Assembly (NCBI RefSeq): GCF_020076305.1
Contig: NZ_JAIQXE010000002.1
Location: forward strand, 868,001 to 932,000
Direction: 5' to 3'
Origin: Flavihumibacter profundi
GTDB lineage: Bacteria > Bacteroidota > Bacteroidia > Chitinophagales > Chitinophagaceae
Length of the DNA stretch: 64,000 nucleotides
The translations under genes and the position numbers were made by a program. Shown piece by piece: positions 60,777-64,000 of the stretch (the first letter of the stretch is position 1; each line of letters starts with the position of its first letter). The notes beneath the pieces are model-generated. The model saw only the letters and a list, made by a program, of their open reading frames with translations, had not been told where the DNA came from and did not search any database.

Positions 60777-62093
60777 TTATAATTTTTCGAGCAGGTCTAT
60801 CACCTTTTCGCGTTTCAGGATAAGATAGCCCAGCCGGTCATTGCTGATACCTTCTTTCAAATGGTAGCCAAATTCAAGCTGGTCGTCTTTTACGGCGGTT
60901 TCAAAATACCGGAAAATAATATTGGGATGGGATTTTAGTTCCTCCCCGATTTCGTATAAGTGAGTAGATAATATGAATAGGGAATTATTGATTTTGATCA
61001 GTCCCTTAATTACTGCAAGGGAACATTTCATGGCATCCTGAACATTAGTGCCCTTAAACAATTCGTCAATAAGCACCAGCCATTTATGGCCGTCATTAAT
61101 TTTTTGGATTGTGTTTTTAATACGCTGTACTTCATTGAAAAAATAACTCTCTCCTTTTATGATATTATCTGATACGTTAATATTACTAAGTATGCCTTCG
61201 AAAAGTGATAATTTGATATTTTTCGCAGGTACACCCATTCCCAGGTGAGCGAGGTAAACTGCCGCACCGACTGACCTGATAAAGGTGCTTTTTCCTGCCA
61301 TGTTTGCACCAGTTAAAAAAAGGAAATTGTGTTGCTTATCGAGCGTTACATCGTACGATACAGGTGCAGGTATGAGAATATGGTATAATCCTTCTGCTTC
61401 GATAAATGGCTGCCCACTTTCGGAAATCTCAGGAAAACAAAGGTTGTTTTCTTTCATGGCCACAGCCATACTATACCATGCGTCGAGTCGGGCAAATAAA
61501 TGGATCAGTTCAAGAGTCTGGTTTTTGTACCTGTTGTGCAGGAAATGCCCAAAGTAAACAACCTGAACCGGGGTAAGTGAGTATCCGGCGGGCAGGTTTG
61601 CGAGTTCGCTTATATGCGGATCTTTTAATAATTGCGCGGATCTTTCCAGGACGATCCTAAGATTTGCCGGGATTTGGTTTGCCGATAAATGATCGATAAG
61701 TTGCCGGAATCCCCTAACAAAATCTGAAAAGTGCCCTATGCTGTATTTAACCATGGCGAAATCGGGGCCATTAGTAAGCTTATAAATAAATCCGTTGAAG
61801 AGGTTATGGCTATGAGGTATTGGGTCTATTTGCGCGTCATAGAATTTCTCCATAACCATAATAGTGCCATTGGTAATGGTCATCGGCCATTGGTCAACGT
61901 TACTAAGAATGATTTTCAATATCTGCTGCGTTTGCAAAATCGGTCCGGATTCATTAAATGGCTCCCGGAAAAGATGCATAAGCCAGGCTTTCCCATCGGC
62001 AGTTCGGGTGTAGTTGAGGTGGTGGAAAATGGAATGTTCCTCTTCCTGGTGAAAAATAGAAAGGTCAAGTAGAGAGGTCTTATCTATATCCAT
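60777..62093 (-). CDS. Short MutS-related ATPase without mismatch-binding domain
   Basis: A 438-residue ATPase of the MutS family. Walker A is GANMAGKS at 262-269, Walker B is LVLIDELFKGT, and the STHLYEI loop follows, as in MutS domain V. The N-terminal 240 residues correspond to the lever and clamp region in a reduced form; the mismatch-recognition domain I with its Phe-X-Glu motif and domain II are missing. Such truncated relatives exist in Bacteroidota and are unlikely to do classical mismatch repair. The DNA target is unknown. The ATG at 62093 is clear. It precedes the M1 peptidase gene by 19 bases. Confidence 0.87.
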   Translation of the reverse strand: MDIDKTSLLDLSIFHQEEEHSIFHHLNYTRTADGKAWLMHLFREPFNESGPILQTQQILKIILSNVDQWPMTITNGTIMVMEKFYDAQIDPIPHSHNLFNGFIYKLTNGPDFAMVKYSIGHFSDFVRGFRQLIDHLSANQIPANLRIVLERSAQLLKDPHISELANLPAGYSLTPVQVVYFGHFLHNRYKNQTLELIHLFARLDAWYSMAVAMKENNLCFPEISESGQPFIEAEGLYHILIPAPVSYDVTLDKQHNFLFLTGANMAGKSTFIRSVGAAVYLAHLGMGVPAKNIKLSLFEGILSNINVSDNIIKGESYFFNEVQRIKNTIQKINDGHKWLVLIDELFKGTNVQDAMKCSLAVIKGLIKINNSLFILSTHLYEIGEELKSHPNIIFRYFETAVKDDQLEFGYHLKEGISNDRLGYLILKREKVIDLLEKL

Positions 62094-62176
62094 AGCTTTT
62101 CAATTTTTCTGGTATATGGCCTAGTTAGGTCGTAATGGAATAGAATAAGATGCAGGCTGTCTCATATTTCATAAAA

Positions 62177-63517
62177 CTAGCGGTTAAATAATAAGCGCTG
62201 TCCTTTTCTTGTTTCATCAAATTCCCCGTTAGCATAAACAAGGTGGCCATTGACAAATGTATGGGTAATGGCTGCAGGAAACGAACTGCCTTCAAGGGGG
62301 CTCCAGCCGCATTTATACAAAATATTGTTTTTATTTACGGTTGAAACCTGGTCCCTGTTTAGCAATACGAGGTCTGCATGGTACCCTTCCCGTATAAATC
62401 CCCTTTCCCTGATGTTAAAGCAGCGGGCTACACTATGGCTCATTTTATCGACTACCTGTTCCAGGCTGATGCGGCCATCCTGGACATATTTGAGCATCAG
62501 TAACAGAGAATGCTGAACAAGCGGAAGTCCGGCGTGGGCATGCAGGTATTCTTCCTGTTTTTCGGCCCAGGTATGCGGTGCATGATCTGTGGCGATGATG
62601 TCAAGCCGGTTATCAAGCAATGCCTTCCAAAGCGCTTCTTTATTGGAAGGCGCTTTAATTGCGGGGTTGCATTTTATCAGGTTACCTAATTGCGGATAGT
62701 CATCACTGGTAAAGTGAAGGTGGTGTACACATACTTCAGCTGTAATCCTTTTGTCTTCAAGGGGAAGCAAATTGGAGAATAATTGCAATTCGCGCTCTGT
62801 GCTGATATGCAGGATATGTAACCTGGTATTGAATTTCTTTGCCATCTGGATGGCATAAAAAGAGGATTCAAAGCAGGCTTCTTCGTTCCTGATGATGGGG
62901 TGATCTGCAGCTGTTATCGGCCTTCCGGAAGCTTTCATTTGTTCGAGGTTCCGCTTTATGATCTTCTCGTCTTCACAATGGGTGGCAATTAAGACCTCGG
63001 ATTCACTGAAGACTTTTTCAAGTGAGAGAGGGTTGTCGACCAATAATCCACCGGTGGAAGACCCCATAAAAATTTTAATGCCACAAACAGACTCTTTCTT
63101 GTCATTGGTTTTTAGCGTTTCCGTGGTATTCTCATTGGAAGTACCCATGAAAAAAGAGTAGTTCGCCAATGAGGTATCTGCACCTATCTGGTATTTTTGT
63201 TCCAGCAGCTCCTGTGTAAAAACCGGAGGTACCGTATTGGGCATTTCCATAAAACTGGTTACCCCGCCAGCAACTGCAGCCTTTGATTCGGTATAAATAG
63301 TTGCTTTGTGTGTGAGTCCGGGTTCCCTGAAATGGACCTGGTCATCTATAGCTCCAGGCAAAAGGAAAAGCCCTTCCCCATTAATCTCGTTGACCGCCCC
63401 TGAAACATTGATCCCTGAGCTTATTTTACTGATACGGCCACCCGAAATAAGTACATCGCCGGCGGTAACCTTTCCTTCGTTTACTATTTGGGTATTCTTT
63501 ATCAGGTATTTTTGCAT
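62177..63517 (-). CDS. pyrC: Dihydroorotase (class I-like) with altered metal-site histidine
   Basis: A 446-residue amidohydrolase, predicted to cyclise carbamoyl-aspartate in pyrimidine synthesis. The metal-site loop reads DDQVHFREPG: the first histidine of the usual HxH pair is Gln. The other ligands look present: Lys in GIKIFMGSS (carboxylated in active enzymes), His in ATHCED, His in LHILHIST and Asp in IIATDHAPH. The same DDQVHFREPGLTHK form is, from memory, widespread in Bacteroidota enzymes annotated as dihydroorotase. The ATG at 63517 (MQKYLIKNTQ) was chosen over an upstream alternative at 63556. Allantoinase or hydantoinase is a weaker alternative. Confidence 0.87.
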   Translation of the reverse strand: MQKYLIKNTQIVNEGKVTAGDVLISGGRISKISSGINVSGAVNEINGEGLFLLPGAIDDQVHFREPGLTHKATIYTESKAAVAGGVTSFMEMPNTVPPVFTQELLEQKYQIGADTSLANYSFFMGTSNENTTETLKTNDKKESVCGIKIFMGSSTGGLLVDNPLSLEKVFSESEVLIATHCEDEKIIKRNLEQMKASGRPITAADHPIIRNEEACFESSFYAIQMAKKFNTRLHILHISTERELQLFSNLLPLEDKRITAEVCVHHLHFTSDDYPQLGNLIKCNPAIKAPSNKEALWKALLDNRLDIIATDHAPHTWAEKQEEYLHAHAGLPLVQHSLLLMLKYVQDGRISLEQVVDKMSHSVARCFNIRERGFIREGYHADLVLLNRDQVSTVNKNNILYKCGWSPLEGSSFPAAITHTFVNGHLVYANGEFDETRKGQRLLFNR

Positions 63518-63550
63518 AATTTGTTGATTAGCTTTTAAATATTCGAACCT

Positions 63551-64000
63551 ATGCAAGTTATTAAAAGACTGCTGTACATACTCTCTTTATTGGTACCCGT
63601 AGTGGGTTTTTCGCAATCAACCCTTCTTCCGCAAGGATATAAACACCAGCCACTGATGGACAGGCTGGAGATCAGGTTCAGGGACAGTGCCATGTCTTTC
63701 CAGAATTTAAAGCCATTTGACAGGAAATCCTGGGTGGGTGTACTCGAGCGGCTAGATACCACGGCTGTATTTTCGAAGGCAGATGCACATAATATCAACA
63801 GCGCGTTGATGAATAATTCAGAATGGGTAACCGGATCAAAAGAATCCTTCCAGAGCAGGAAGCCTTTTTTGAAAACATTATATATAACAAAGACAGACCT
63901 GGTTCATGTGGATGTCAAGGATTTCTTCCTTACAGTTAACCCTGTTTTTCAGTTCATGGTCGGGAAGGAGTCAGGCACTGATGAAAAGATGTTCCAGAAT
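63551..64000 (+). CDS. Exported protein, N-terminal 150 residues, cut by window edge
   Basis: Starts at ATG 63551 and is open to base 64000, so the C-terminus is outside the window. A signal peptide is clear (MQVIKRLLYILSLLVPVV, cleaved near VVGFSQS). The remaining residues are polar, with alternating hydrophobic positions near the end (DFFLTVNPVFQFMVGKE), which suits the first strands of an outer-membrane barrel. A capsule-assembly Wzi-like family is possible, but the visible part is too short to decide. It is divergent from dihydroorotase with 33 bases between the start codons. Confidence 0.7.
   Translation, partial: MQVIKRLLYILSLLVPVVGFSQSTLLPQGYKHQPLMDRLEIRFRDSAMSFQNLKPFDRKSWVGVLERLDTTAVFSKADAHNINSALMNNSEWVTGSKESFQSRKPFLKTLYITKTDLVHVDVKDFFLTVNPVFQFMVGKESGTDEKMFQN

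Noticed and set aside
1-64000. CRISPR array, prophage, transposon or integron
   Set aside because: No regularly spaced repeats, integrase, transposase or terminal repeats with target duplications were seen; gene content is core.

Overview
The window is a stretch of chromosome from a Bacteroidota bacterium, most likely Chitinophagaceae or a close relative. This rests on four things: an LpxC-FabZ fusion, a PorX-type REC-PglZ regulator of type IX secretion, a SusC/SusD pair, and promoters of the TTTG / TAnnTTTG class used by the Bacteroidota housekeeping sigma factor. Coding density is high. I see no insertion sequence, prophage, integron or CRISPR array. Most genes are core functions; the less ordinary content lies in small proteins, regulatory hairpins and a few gene junctions.

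Layout. 1-4.9 kb: the end of a HerA-like ATPase, recQ, and a copper-type P-ATPase. 5.0-12 kb: tsaE and alanine dehydrogenase, then a leftward lipid A block (HD phosphohydrolase, lpxD, lpxC-fabZ, lpxA) ending in a lone ABC ATPase. 12-17 kb: porX, a small conserved protein, a metallo-hydrolase, a helix-hairpin-helix protein and an acyl-CoA dehydrogenase, rightward. 17-21.7 kb: a 59-residue protein, clpX, two different clpP genes and trigger factor, leftward, so the main protease and its chaperones are clustered. 21.8-25.3 kb: a universal stress protein, an ECF sigma / anti-sigma / outer-membrane protein operon and tRNA-Leu(UAG). 25.4-35.3 kb: Rel/SpoT, a SusCD pair, purA, a highly acidic disordered protein and pabB. 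35.3-44 kb: a lytic transglycosylase, gatA, tatA, rplS, rny, zapA, a coiled-coil protein and pheT, leftward. 44-51 kb: a haem lipoprotein, a DnaA-box-like region in front of dnaB, rsmE, terC, pyrD and a thiolase. 50.7-55.7 kb: a response regulator and histidine kinase joined in one reading frame, followed by a TonB receptor. 55.7-64 kb: an ABC exporter, yifB, an M1 peptidase, a short MutS-like ATPase, dihydroorotase and the start of an exported protein.

Start codons were reassigned from the sequence. Three genes (metallo-hydrolase, gatA, the histidine kinase) appear to need TTG. Several genes have the -7 promoter box only 3 to 6 bases before the ATG, which implies leaderless or nearly leaderless mRNAs. 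Rho-independent terminators mark many unit ends, and one lies inside the lipid A block between lpxC-fabZ and lpxA.

I found no convincing new multi-gene system. The best leads are the same-frame regulator/kinase junction, the DnaA-box cluster before dnaB, a perfect 12-bp hairpin in the first codons of gatA, the terminator inside the lpx block, a triplicated GC-rich palindromic unit that forms the tail of a coding sequence, and two small proteins (59 and 145 residues) that are fixed next to core genes.
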